A program made the translations under genes and the position numbers. The notes beneath the pieces are model-generated. The model was not told the origin of the DNA. It worked only from the letters and a program-made list of their open reading frames with translations, and made no database searches. A stretch of DNA of 64,000 nucleotides from Rostrohypoxylon terebratum (Eukaryota > Ascomycota > Sordariomycetes > Xylariales > Hypoxylaceae). The DNA is taken from contig MU385958.1 in NCBI GenBank assembly GCA_022497145.1, positions 37,767-101,766 of the forward strand, read 5' to 3'. Below are positions 42,498-53,585 of the stretch, piece after piece (the stretch's first letter is position 1; each line of letters opens with the position of its first letter).

Positions 42498-44003
42498 ATG
42501 CGAGCTTCCCAGATTTCTTCCATGCTTCTAGCTGCCTCTGTTGCAAGCAGCACTGTTCTCGAGCGGCAGAATGAAGGGGGTTTTGGCGATGGGCAGCCAA
42601 TTGATGGTAATGGCAAAGGCGCTCCAATTCTAGGTAAGGTTCTCGATGGCACTTATCCTGAACGTGCCTAGGTGTTAACTATGAATAGGTGGCACCAACC
42701 ATGCACTCGATCTTCAGAATCCGGACAATCTAGGCCAGCAGAGCACTGACAACGGTGTTGTTCCCAACGTCAAATGGAGCTTTTCGGATTCGAAGACGAG
42801 GATCCTGAGAGGGGGCTGGGTTCGAGAACAAGTCGTCACGGACTTGCCTACCAGCAAAGAAATTGCGGGTGCCCAGCAGCATTTAACCAAGGGCTCCATT
42901 CGCGAGTTGCACTGGCATCGAGTGGTATGCGAGAGATTTTCGGGCTCTAGTCACTGAACATGGCTGATCGTTGAATTTAGGCTGAGTGGGGATATGTTTA
43001 CGCGGGATCGATATTGGTCTCTGGCGTTGACCAGAATGGCCAATTTCAAGTTGCGACGCTCGAAGAAGGGGACATTTGGTACTTCCCCAAGGGTGTAGCT
43101 CACACCGTGCAAGGCCTCGACGACGAAAACGAATTCCTCCTCATTTTTGATGATGGCGATTTCGATGCTGTCGGGTGAGATATTGGCCCCATTGGCAGTA
43201 TTATGGGTGATATCAAACTAATATTTCATAGAACCACATTCAATGTAGACGACTGGATCACTCATACCCCAAAGTCCATCCTGGCCAAGAACTTTGGACT
43301 CTCAGAGAGCGTCTTCAACTCTGTTCCATCACCTAACCCATACATCACCAACGGGACTATCGACCATCACAATGTCACTGGTGGTAATGGCGAGCTCACA
43401 GGAAATGCTTCTTTCGCATACTTTTCAAAGAATCATCCCCTTGAGAAGGTTCCTGGAGGAGGCGGCACACTCCGCATCGTCGATTCAAGGACGTTTCCTA
43501 TCGCGACCACCATTGCAGCTACCGTGGTCACTCTCGAGCCTAAAGGTCTAAGAGAATTGCATTGGCACCCGAATGTTAGCTTCCAAGATTTTTGTTGTTG
43601 GCCACATAGGTGAAAATGCTAACGATTGATAGGCGGAAGAGTGGCTGTATTTCCACAAAGGCCAAGGACGTGCGACGGTATTCATTGGCAGTTCTGCTGC
43701 TCGAACTTTTGATTTCAGAGCGGGAGACACTGGCGTATTCCCTGACAACAGCGGTAAGTTGCCATCTCATGACGTTTTCGCTTACATGAGCTAATCCACC
43801 AAGGTCATTATATTGAAAACACCTCTGACACCGAAGATCTGGTGTGGATTGAGATTTATAAGAGCGACAGGGTAGAAGACATCTCTCTGACGCAGTGGCT
43901 CGCTTTGACGCCAGCGGGTATCGTCGCTACTACTCTGAAAATCCCTCTAGATGTCGCAGAAAATTTACAGAAGGAAAAGCAACTCCTTATCAAGAACAGG
44001 TAA
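42498..44003 (+). CDS. bicupin oxalate decarboxylase
   Basis: Secreted manganese bicupin converting oxalate to formate and CO2, 409 residues. Exons 42498-42633, 42689-42924, 42981-43174, 43232-43574, 43633-43753, 43804-44003 (1230 bases, frame kept at every junction). Signal peptide MRASQISSMLLAASVASS. Cupin 1 has the metal motif RELHWHRVAEWGYV (His120, His122) with YFPKGVAHTVQG; cupin 2 has RELHWHPNAEEWLY (His299, His301), FHKGQGRATVF and GHYIENTSD. Both metal sites look intact, as in active oxalate decarboxylases. The two RELHWH motifs are each split from their Glu by an intron at a matching position, a trace of the internal cupin duplication. Acid-induced control is usual for the family but not visible here. 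Confidence 0.93.
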
Positions 44004-45126
44004 AGGTTCTGCATGTCTCAGATGACATCCATGTTCTGTTTTCTGTGTTGTAATAATTAATCCTTGGTGGTCTCTGGCTGGGATAGCCTTGACATAATGT
44101 TGCCCTATTAATCTTAGGATGTTTTTGCAGTCCATAAACGTTTTAATCGACTGGAGACGAGGGAAACAAAAAAGCTTGTTCCGGCACAAGGTCCACGGAA
44201 GAGCTCGGTACGTGGTGCTGGTAGGCCAGTGAGAGCCCCCCCCCCCCCCGTAGTCCAGGGCGGTTTGGATTCTGCGCGATTTTGTAGGTGGAGTACCTGA
44301 CCTGTGATTACAGGACTAGTGTAATTCCTAGAACAGCTCTTCGAGCCTCCATATTAGAAAAAGCAACTTCATTTTCCTCCTTGATTTTTTTCATGCTGTG
44401 TGACGACAGGTACACCAGGTATTTCACCAATCCATGGACCATTGCCCGCAGCCTGCTTTATCATAACAGCCCCCAACGGACCTCTACACGTAGATACCAC
44501 CCTACTATGGCGCACCATCCGACAACATAGTACCTAGGCAATTAAATAAGCAACTTATTCCACGTGTAAGCCCATGTTCAAGAAACCATGATAACCCGGT
44601 GAATAGGTCTTTACCCGCCCTCTCGTGATAGCATGCCCTATCGCATGCCAAGAATCCATGCTTTCACTGTGACTAGGATAGAATTAGCAAGTTTAGCTCA
44701 TGAGAAAACCACGTCGCGGATCGCAGATCAACAACGTCGTTTTCACTGTTTTTCCTTGGTTTTGGGGGCTGGAATACGATGGAGCCATTCATGGGTGAGA
44801 CTCGATATCACCACCATCTTATATGCATACCGCTAGCCACAATCCATCCAATAAATCTCAGCTGACATAAATAAAGAAACTAACAGGAAAAGTGCAATTG
44901 GCGACTTCTGAACTTTTCCGGACACTCCGATGTCGTCAGCCCTAACCCAAGGCAACGGATAGAGCCTCGGGGGCTTCTGGCTTCTGAAAATGAGCTGTCA
45001 TAAAATCAGCCAGGCTCGCTCTTCAAGGCAAGGGTGTATTCTTTCCCAATTCCTTTCTCGTCTTCCCGACCGACCTTCGTTCCGTCACCTTCAACATCAA
45101 GGAAAGGAGGATAATTCGAAAACAAG
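44004..45126. other. intergenic region
   Basis: No gene supported. Holds a run of 14 C at 44236-44249. Small open frames (44288-44530, 44633-44836) have no protein features. Confidence 0.55.
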
Positions 45127-45801
45127 ATGTGGAGGACGTCGCTCGCCTTGAAAGCCACTCTAGGCTTGCTCATGGTCGATTCGATCATCGAGTTGTCGTT
45201 CGTTAGCAGTATGGTAGCATGGTTACACCGAACGGCTAGCAAGGGATTCACGGTCAACCAGGATGGCTCGAGCTATCTGTTAGCCGGCAAACCTTTGGAC
45301 TTGATGGGCGACCAAGGCCACACCAGTAATGGCGCCGCTGGAACTGCTTTTGTCCTCATCGGACTTGGTGGTATCGTGTCTCTCTATCTTCGGTATTGGG
45401 CTCGCAGCAGAGTGGATGGACTAGGGAACTTCGCTCGGTTTCTATATAACCTATGGGTTGGACTCAACATCCCAGCGCTCCTCCTCACAATTGGCGCGCT
45501 CGCCTACGTATTCGCAGTCACCAACGCGCACGAAGGTCAGACAATCGACACTTCACTGGCTGCGAGCCTAAACGGCAGTCCGTATCCCGAACAGGCGTGG
45601 ACACCGCAAAATTGGTTTTCGGCTGTGCTTCAACTAGACATAGTCGATGCTAGAAGCGATATCGAGAGTCATCTACGCGTTATGAGGGGCTGGCAGTACA
45701 ACTTGATCCCGATGTTCATCATTCAGCTTGGCTTCACAGGCCTCGTGCTGTGGGATTTTGCCACTTGGCGAAAACAGAGCCATGTGTCAGCAGAGAAGTA
45801 A
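45127..45801 (+). CDS. four-TM membrane protein of unknown function
   Basis: 224 residues, single exon, ATG at 45127. Four hydrophobic segments are clear: ~8-33 (LALKATLGLLMVDSIIELSF), ~70-90 (AAGTAFVLIGLGGIVSLYL), ~106-131 (YNLWVGLNIPALLLTIGALA) and ~191-213 (NLIPMFIIQLGFTGLVLWDF). A ~60-residue extracellular or lumenal loop lies between TM3 and TM4. Uncharacterised proteins of this layout occur in many ascomycetes. No enzymatic motif seen. Confidence 0.75.
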   Translation: MWRTSLALKATLGLLMVDSIIELSFVSSMVAWLHRTASKGFTVNQDGSSYLLAGKPLDLMGDQGHTSNGAAGTAFVLIGLGGIVSLYLRYWARSRVDGLGNFARFLYNLWVGLNIPALLLTIGALAYVFAVTNAHEGQTIDTSLAASLNGSPYPEQAWTPQNWFSAVLQLDIVDARSDIESHLRVMRGWQYNLIPMFIIQLGFTGLVLWDFATWRKQSHVSAEK

Positions 45802-47406
45802 TACCTATGGAAATATTGGTATTAATTAGGGAGTTCATGGAGGCTTTTTTTGATTACCGGAGTTCGGACACACGAGAGCGGCTTTTTGGAGAATTTTCTA
45901 TTTGTTTAATTAACCTAAAAACCCAATAGCAACAGTCGGTCATTAGCATACATCGAAGATACCCCGAGCTTTTGTTATATAGGTACCTATTAAAATAATT
46001 GCCTAATGAATTTGATCTCAAACTTCCCTGTCACCTCTCAAACTGCCGTGTTTATGTCAAAATCCTGTAATAGGTATTGGGTAGTCGAACGGGGTCCCGT
46101 TCAGGCTCTAGAGTGCTTCGACGCTATCCAACTCTACAGCAGTTCCGAAGGAAACACTCTACATAGTCTAACGTCTATATTTCAGGTAAATCGTGACAAG
46201 AATGGCTCTTTGATCGTTCGATTGACATTTACTTGAGTCGCACTAATTTTATTCGGCCAACCCTCACAGCCCCCCTTGCTCGCCAGTAACCGCCATTCCA
46301 CAGATACACCTCTGTTAGCGCCCCCAAACGCCATATCTAGTTTCCATCCACTCATCTATGTAGGAATCTTGATAGGCGCCAATAGCGTGCATCTCAACGT
46401 ATGTCCTGACCGGTCATCCGATAAGGACGGTGCAGTACCAGGTACGGCTTCAAGTCTTACAAGCGGTGATGACACTAGGTAGGCCTAGGGTCTTGTGCTG
46501 GGTTTACTCGTTCTCAACATCTCATCAGGGCCAGAACGGGCGCTTCAACTATGAAATGTTGAAAGTGCAAGATCCGAATGGGAGGGTGGGATTAAGCTGG
46601 TCAGACCGGTCTGACTTTCAATAGCAACCTGCAGGAAGGGATCGAGATCCATCAGTGACATCCGTGGATGAAAGCTTGGGGGCTCAAGTAGGTGTTTAAA
46701 TCGTTTAAACCGCCTCCGGGCTATGATGTAGCAATGATGGAGAAGGTATGATCATGAGACTATTTTCACACATTGGAATATTGATATACATATCTTGATA
46801 GAGGAATCATAAATAATATTAACATTAACCGCGACAAGAGCGACCCTTTCGAGGAGGCATATCGGTCTTCAGCTGTCCTCAGCTGTCTTTATTTATCAGC
46901 TGCTTTATGAATTCTAACAATTCGAACCTGTTACACAAGTCAGACAAGGATTAGTACAACAGCGTTCAGCTAGCCCCGCATTTCCCTTCCTTCGGGACAG
47001 CTTGACCCACAGGGCTGAGAGGATGGGAATAATTGTACCGAATCTCTGCGATTAAGGGTTCAGGAAGCACAGCCACATCAGCCACATGTTTGATCTATTA
47101 AAAGTCTTGGCGGGTACTTCAGTACTATAAGGTTGCGTACTTCGTAACGACACCAAGGAAGGATCACCCGCGTCACGACCATTTCTCTCTCCCGACTCTC
47201 CTCCAGCTGCCTAATCCGTCACTTCGTAACCTGGCCGCGCATCGGCCCCTCTATTTACCCCTGACATTTTAGCTTATCGTCGTCATCCAGAATGAGGCCT
47301 CACGAACCTCATCTTATAAAACCTCCTCGAGCTTATTCTTGACCATCGATTTCTCTTGTTTCCTTCATACCTAGTATTTGCAAACACGAAGAGAAGAAAA
47401 TAGGAT
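45802..47406. other. intergenic region
   Basis: About 1.6 kb without a supported gene. Open frames at 46006-46236, 46276-46482 and 46430-46624 lack recognisable features. The last ~200 bases are probably promoter and leader of the proline-rich gene (CT-rich stretch at 47160-47230). Confidence 0.5.
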
Positions 47407-48297
47407 ATGTCAGGTCACGACTACTACGGCTCCCACGGCTCCCACGGCGGTAGCGGTGGAGGTTATCCCCCGCCGCAAAATCCCTACCCGCCTCAAGGTC
47501 AATATCCCCCATCGAACCAGTATCCTCCTCAAGGCCAGTACCCGCCTCCGAACCAATACCCACCTCAGGGTCAATACCCTCCCGAGCATAACCAATACGG
47601 CGGAAACCAGTACGGCCAACCACCACCCTCCCACTCCCCGAACCCCTACGGATCACCTCCGCAAGGCCAGTACCCTCCCTACCCGCCGAACCAACCCTAC
47701 GGCGCGCCGCCGCCACCGCACGGAAGCCACTCCCCGTACCCCGGCGGCCACGCCCCGCCTCCATACGACCACCGACCTCCTTCGGGACACAGCCAAGCCT
47801 ATCCCCCTCAAGGCTACCCAAACCAGTATCCCCCTCCAACGGGCCAATACCCTCCCCAACAGCAGCCTCCCTCGCAGCAGTACCAGCAGTACCCGCCGCA
47901 ACACGGCGGCGACCCGAATAACCCCAATGATAGGGGGCTAGGATCGATGCTAGCAGGCGCGATGGGAGGTAAACAGGGTGGCAGCGGTGGGCCTCTCGCA
48001 GCGCTTGGTGCCGCGGCCGCAGCCCAGTACCTTGGCGGCAAGACATCCGGACATGGGGGACAGGGCGGGTACGGACAGAGCGGACACAGTCAAGGCGGAT
48101 ACGGCTACAGCGGCCACGGAAGCAGCGGGCACAGCGGGTCGTCGGGTTTCGTTCCGGCGGCAGGACTAGTTGGTCTTGCGGGTGCGTACGGCGGCCATAA
48201 GTTGGCGAAGAAGCATAAGAAGGAGAAGAAGCATAAGGGCCATAAGAGGAGGGATAGCTCGAGCAGTGATAGTAGTAAGAGCAGCCGGAGTAGCTAG
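47407..48297 (+). CDS. Pro/Gln/Tyr-rich low-complexity protein with Gly-rich segment and basic tail
   Basis: 296 residues, single exon. Residues ~20-175 are repeats of PPQGQYPP and PPxNQYPP type (at least six copies in the first 60 residues), a low-complexity domain like those of fungal annexin-like or coat-associated proteins. Residues ~178-220 are Gly/Ala-rich (GLGSMLAGAMGG, LAALGAAAAAQYLGG), resembling a glycine zipper that could insert in or bind membranes. Next come Gly-His-Ser repeats (GQSGHSQGGYGYSGHG), a second small hydrophobic patch (GLVGLAGAYGGHKLAKKH) and a basic KKHKKEKKHKGHKRR stretch with a Ser tail. Related proteins are widespread in filamentous ascomycetes. Several other frames are also open here only because of the repeats. 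Confidence 0.85.
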   Translation: MSGHDYYGSHGSHGGSGGGYPPPQNPYPPQGQYPPSNQYPPQGQYPPPNQYPPQGQYPPEHNQYGGNQYGQPPPSHSPNPYGSPPQGQYPPYPPNQPYGAPPPPHGSHSPYPGGHAPPPYDHRPPSGHSQAYPPQGYPNQYPPPTGQYPPQQQPPSQQYQQYPPQHGGDPNNPNDRGLGSMLAGAMGGKQGGSGGPLAALGAAAAAQYLGGKTSGHGGQGGYGQSGHSQGGYGYSGHGSSGHSGSSGFVPAAGLVGLAGAYGGHKLAKKHKKEKKHKGHKRRDSSSSDSSKSSRSS

Positions 48298-48618
48298 TTA
48301 GGTTGGCTAGCTGGTTGGTAGGAGCCGTTCCTAAAGCTTTCTCCCTGGTTCTGTATTCTTCAGTGCTTCTGTTTATTAGTGGTTTAGATACCCTGAATAG
48401 CAATCGAACTACGTCTATGTGCCTCTGGCATTGTTTTGGTTCTACTGTGTATGAATCTCTACATCTACATTCTAGCTGTCAAGTATGAGCAGTTCGTCGT
48501 GCTAACACTCTAGTAGACAGCAAATTGCGACTCTCGAACAAACCCTTCCATCCTCTCCACCACAAATTCAAAGCATGCCCAACCAAGTCACAAACCCATC
48601 AAGGCAAAAGGCAAAAAT
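48298..48618. other. short intergenic region between convergent genes
   Basis: 321 bp between the stop codons of the proline-rich gene and the acidic-repeat gene. Nothing seen. Confidence 0.6.
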
Positions 48619-50150
48619 TCAAATCCCCAAAGCATCGAAAACCCACTCCCTCATCTCCCCATCATCATCCTCGTCCTCCATCTGCTCCGCAATCCTGCGC
48701 TCCAGCTCCCTGCGCACGAAAGCCCTCATCCACCTCAGCCGCTGCAGGATCTTGAACTTCTTCACGAACCGCTCCTGCTCGGCGCGCGTCCAGGTGGGAC
48801 GCGCGTCAAGAGACAGCCACAGCAGGTGCGCGAAGAAGCGCGGCAGCAGCGACATCGCCTGCGCGCCGAAGAGCTCCAGCTTGTCCGGCACGATGCTGAC
48901 CTGCGGGTCGCACGCGTTGTTCATGTGATGCAGGGCCGCGCCGATGACTGCATATAGCGTATTTCGCGGTGGCACTAATAGGTGGGGGGAGTTAGGAAAA
49001 TTAGCGGTTCCTCACAGTGGGGGTTGGGGGATTGGGGAAATAGGGGCTTAAGCGGGGTAGACTGGAGCCCTGGAGATAGACAGGACAGTGGACAGTGGAC
49101 AGTGGAGGGATTGGAGAAGCTCACCTGCGTCTCGCAGCGTTTCCTCGACGCGCTCGCAGATGTCGTACACGATGCGATACCGTATCCGCTTGAAGAGTTC
49201 CCCAGGCGTGTCCACGTTCTGACCGACGTTCTGACCCCCATTCTCGCCTGCATTCTCACCCCCATTCTCACCCCTATTCTCACCCCTATTCTCACCCCTA
49301 TTCTCAACCCCATTCTCAACCCCGTTATCACCCCCGTTATCACCCCCGTTATCGGCCTCGTCATTACTCTCGTTCTCATCCCCGTCTTTGCTCTCATCCC
49401 CATTCTCGTCACTGTTTTCGTCCCCGTTCTCGTCCCCGTTCTGATTCCCGATCCTCTTCCAGATATCCTCCTTATAGATGAGGTGCGGTATCTCGATTTT
49501 CCTCCAAAAGTCTTGAATCTCTTGAAAGCGTACCTCGCGATCTACGTGGTATGTGTCGTGCCAAGTGAGTTCGTCCCACTGCGCGAGTAGGCGTTCATAT
49601 ATTAGCTAGCTGCCCTGGGTGCGATGCAATACAGTCTTGAACTCACCTCGCGGTCCCAGATACTAATAGTATGCACACCCTTCTGGGCAGTGTTCTTCCG
49701 ATCGATCCTATGCTTGTGGATGAAGCACAGGAACCGGTACCGAGCCGAGTCGGGCGGCGGAGTCCAGTCACCTCTTTCGAACCGCTGTCGTTCTATATTG
49801 AACTGGCCTCCAGTAAATCGTATCGGGTCCCATGGCTTCTCCAGGTCGTCCATGATTTCGTCATCTAGCCTGATATCAACACCACCCCTCACCTTCCCAC
49901 CCTTAGGCGTAATGACGGTGACCGGGTGGAAGTAAGCCCATGGGTCTATGTCCACCTTTCTATTCCAGTTGTAGGCATTAAGTGCGGGAGGAACTGACTC
50001 CAAACGAGGGTAGCTGCCTTTGGCTAAGGCTCTTAGGACCGCTGTTAAATCATCCATATATTCCTCATCAAGGGCTGGGAAGTTTCGTGGATAATTACCG
50101 CCGTGTTGGAATGGGCCTGAGATACCGTGGTTTGAGCTCGACATAGGCAT
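48619..50150 (-). CDS. hypothetical protein with acidic Asn/Glu/Gly repeat
   Basis: Three exons, 50150-49647, 49578-49125, 48974-48619; 1314 bases, 437 residues. The ATG at 50150 is two codons before a second ATG at 50144, either of which could be used. Residues ~1-210 are an unrecognised but ordinary-looking domain (YLALDEEYMDD-type start, KVDIDPWAYFHPVTVITP, RYRFLCFIHKHRID, WDELTWHDTYHVDRE). Residues ~213-290 are a run of ENGD, DNGG, ENRG and QNVG units encoded by a 12-bp minisatellite. A helical C-terminus follows (RIRYRIVYDICERVEETL, LFGAQAMSLLPRFFAHLLW) ending in an acidic patch. The splice sites and frame closure support the model; function unknown. Confidence 0.75.
49217..49450. repeat. 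coding minisatellite, 12-bp unit
   Basis: On the minus strand the unit reads approximately GAG AAT GGG GGT, with variants giving ENGG, ENRG, DNGG, ENGV and ENGD. The most regular part (49255-49345) holds about nine units, three of them identical in a row. Because the unit is a multiple of three, copy-number change would keep the frame. Confidence 0.85.
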
Positions 50151-50754
50151 AGTGTATCCCTAACGTTCTACCATTGTAAAGGTGGAAACCATATATCAAG
50201 TAGTTGTCTAGAGCTTTTATTCCATCGATGACTTATAGGTAGGTAGTATGTTACGTTATATTCTCACGCTTTATGATTCGATAGTATAGACATCCTTTGA
50301 TGGCTCGTCTCTTCAGCATGAACAATAAACTTGAAGAAATGAAGAGCTTCCACTAGAAGTTTCTCGAGTAAGAAATGCATAAACGTTTAGGTACCTATCT
50401 TCGAGCGACCAAGAGTTCTGCGTCCCCTTATGATCTTATGATTCAACATCAAGGAGTCGCTTCAGGTCGCTATGAGAACAACAAACAACATTGAGACATA
50501 ATCACATCACGACCATACGAAGCTTTGTCATTTTTTTTCATTCTGTTGTCTTTTCATACGTTACGGACCTTCCTGGTTGAGAAGGGAGGCTACGAAATGA
50601 TAGTTCCCAAACCTCTCCTACATACAATACCTTCACACAGAAGTACAAGCAGATATGATCCCATTTTTCCTTCATTGTACTTCTTGGTATACATGAGCTT
50701 GGTAATAGGAGCGATCCTAGTCGTAATCTCCCTATGTTTTTCCAGAAAAGACAC
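50151..50754. other. intergenic region
   Basis: About 600 bp between the start of the acidic-repeat gene and the 3' end of the second F-box gene. No gene seen; 50525-50764 is a short open frame on the plus strand antisense to the last exon of the F-box gene. Confidence 0.5.
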
Positions 50755-52539
50755 TCAAGTATGAGAGTGCGTCGAAGTCTCCGGTCCACGTCCAGCCACG
50801 CATTCCTCTTTGGGGGTTGGATCAGATCTAACAACGGTTAAGATATCCCCTGTCAAATAGTGTATTAGTCGATATCATTCTATCAAGCATCAAGGCAAAC
50901 ACTTACCATGGAAGTGGCAATTCCGGCACCAATGTCCTAAGTAACGTTGACGCCTTAGGTCATTCTCGTCTTTTGTGGAAAGTGGATAGGCTTCTAAGGG
51001 AAATTCCGCCTCTACACCTGCGTTCCGGAAGAGTTCGAGAATTGTGTCTCTCTGCGCGGGAAGCTCGGGGTGAATGGTACAATAGATCCGGGGATTCTTC
51101 AGGTTGGATGTGTGCAAGGTGAAATCATCCAGGTGAGCTTTGGTATGAGTGATTTGTCTAATCAGGTTCGGGTGAGGGTATAGATGTACCTGCTTCAGAT
51201 GTGTGAACCTTTTCTTGCTGTTCACAACAGATGCTAGACCGATGATAGCTGGGAAGAAATCCATTGTGATATCGGATAAGGTAAAAAAGCTGATGGCTTC
51301 GGGCAGTAGATCGATCAGCCTTTCAGGTCGCTTCGGAGTTATGTCTTTTTTGAAGCCGGTAACTAGGTGATAGTACGGCTCCCAAAGACACTGTTGCGTG
51401 ATATTAACCTGGCGGAGACTTGGGAAACCCTTCAGCGATGCCATGAAATGAAAGACGGCGTTGTGGTCCTGAGCTAGATACCACAAATCTTCAGGTTGTC
51501 GAGCCGTTGACAAGTCTCCACGTTCCCGGAGATCCACAACGAGAGTTGAAAGATGATCACGCGCATCACCATCCTTGAGCGACTTGATGATATCGTTCGG
51601 GTACATTTCTTGTCCACGGGTGGGAATGAGCTTTCGCAAGTAGTGATCATAAAGGCTCGTTAAATAAACAAAATTCCGGAGACGTAATCTGGGACTGCTC
51701 AAGATCCTAGTCATGTCGGCCGTTCCCATGCGACAGTTGACGAAGCTTATTGAGCGAAGACGTACCAAGCTAAACAGTCTACTGGAACAAGACTCCATAT
51801 TTTCCACTTCTAGAGTCTTGAGATTTCGTGCAGCGTGGAAGTAAGGATCATAGTTTGCCAAATTGACCCCGTCCATGTGCTGACCCAGTGAGCCAATGGT
51901 GGTCTTGACGCCTATGAATTTCACACACTTCAAATATTCAAGCCTCAAAGAAGCTCTCACTTGCAATGGCTGACGATCGATGAGACAATCGATAGTGGCG
52001 GAGGTGATGTTAGGGAGATTGGAGAGGAGGAGCAACGTGATTTCGCAGCGTGTTCGATAGGATGCAATGAGGGTAGGCCTTTGATATCTGTGGAATTGGA
52101 TGTAACGGGCAACATCAATTCCAAATGTAGTCCGGTTCGGGTTCAAATTCCGAAAACACCTCGACATGAAATCAACATCGCCAGCTTCGAGTCGCCCAAT
52201 AGTCTGGGAGGGAATCATGGTAAATCTACCCTCACTGTGGGCGAATTCTGGGTCTCGGAGGACTTTGATTGAATAAGGAACAACGCCCATGAATGGTTGT
52301 TTGAGGCCGCGTTTTCGGGCGAGGAAAGGTATGACGATGTAGGAAAGTGCTTTGCAGGTACGAGCTAGGCGTGCTAATGCTTCGAAGCCATCTGTTGCAT
52401 CTTCGTGATCTTTCATGGTGAGAAATGGTCCATTTACCGGTAGAAAGGACCGACATAACTCTAAGACTACATCAGTAGGCAGGTCGAGCAACGAGACCGT
52501 CGAGTTAGACGCCTCGGGATGTCGAATAACGAGATCCAT
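50755..52539 (-). CDS. F-box-like protein with leucine-rich region
   Basis: Two exons, 52539-50907 and 50849-50755; 1728 bases, 575 residues. The ATG at 52539 starts MDLVIRHPEASNSTV and the F-box follows (SLLDLPTDVVLELCRSFLP, then ARLARTCKALSYIVIPFL, residues ~15-75). The rest is leucine-rich strand-turn sequence (NLKTLEVENME, RLRSISFVNCRM, LRQVNITQQ), fitting an SCF substrate receptor. The last intron has a consensus GTAAGT donor, a CTAATAC branch point and an AG acceptor; splicing replaces a premature stop (HGKCLP) with a 32-residue tail. Residues before the stop, WCRNCHFHG, hint at a small Cys/His motif. Upstream in-frame codons to 52932 are Pro/Ser/Leu-rich and probably leader. Confidence 0.8.
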
Positions 52540-53585
52540 GATGATTCGGCCCCATGTAGAATTCCAATCGCATTGATTGACAAGTGGACGGAAAAGAATT
52601 CTACGTGAGAGAAAAAAAAGGTCGCAAATACGGATGGGTGAATTCAGATCAGGTTTGTGTATGGGTGTATGGGGATAGGAAAGTGAAAGTGAAGAAAAAA
52701 GATGAAGGGTGGGACGATGGGAACGACGTAGAAATACATTTGTCTTTGGTAGTCGGTAGGTGGGTAGGTGGGTAGGGCACAAGCAAGCTTCGTACTTGCC
52801 TTGGTTTTGAAAAAGTTGCAACGAAGTTGTAACAGAAGGTGGAAGGAAAGATGCGAGGGAAGGTGCGATGACGATAGTTTTGGAAGGGTGGCAGTCGTCA
52901 ATATCGAGAGCTCTTTCCGTCTGCAATATCATTTACCTAGGTACCTGCCTGTCATATCATTCTATTGTCCACATGTGTAATCACAGTCAAACTTACGCAC
53001 TGTCCAGTGTCCCGGCAGGTGACGAAACGAGTCGTTCACAGGTGATTCTTTGAACTCCGGGGCAGTCATATCCATGTGATTGATGTGATGGATATTTCAA
53101 CACGACATGACTAAACGACTAACCCTAAATGACTGCCTAGTGTGGTTACCTAGTAGACAACTTCTGCACTCATCTTCAAACTTCAACTTCGACTTCGACT
53201 TCGACTTCAATATCCAGTCCAGTTCGTACATGCCTATGCAATAGGCAACAGATGTAGATGGAAGGTAGGGCAAGCTTGCAAATCCATATTGATCGGGCCC
53301 TTAGGTATATATATTCATTAAAAACCCGCATGGATAAAGGCCATCGATACCTTCCTTACATTTCATGAGCCATCCTTGAATGCCGCGCATGTTTTCTATC
53401 TCCTGGCTACCCGAGCCTCGAGTTGAGCTGCCGAGTATAATCATGTTGGGATTGTTAGGTAATGAATCTTGAAATAATAAATTCATACAAGCGACAGTGT
53501 GGACGAGCATAGCCATCTTTTAGAGCTATAGCAATCAATCATATTCGCCTTGTCTTTCTATGCTGTGTCGCAATGTTTGTGAACC
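52540..53585. other. intergenic region
   Basis: Promoter side of the F-box gene and 3' region of RAP1. Holds TACCTAGGTACCTG at 52933-52946 and a (CTTCGA)-type microsatellite at about 53168-53212. The minus-strand frame 53301-53516 has no features. Confidence 0.5.

Noticed and set aside
47378..48403. Several long open frames on both strands around the proline-rich gene, one of 356 codons on the minus strand
   Set aside because: The repeat composition removes stop codons in other frames; their translations are Arg/Thr/Val runs with no domain. The plus-strand frame at 47407 has a sensible domain order.
49217..49450. CRISPR-like regular repeats
   Set aside because: The units are contiguous 12-mers in an exon with no spacers, in a eukaryotic context.
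48975..49590. Open frames on both strands over 49.0-49.6 kb, including a 202-codon plus-strand frame
   Set aside because: They are shadows of the 12-bp minisatellite and of the intron in the minus-strand gene, whose exons close in frame on either side.
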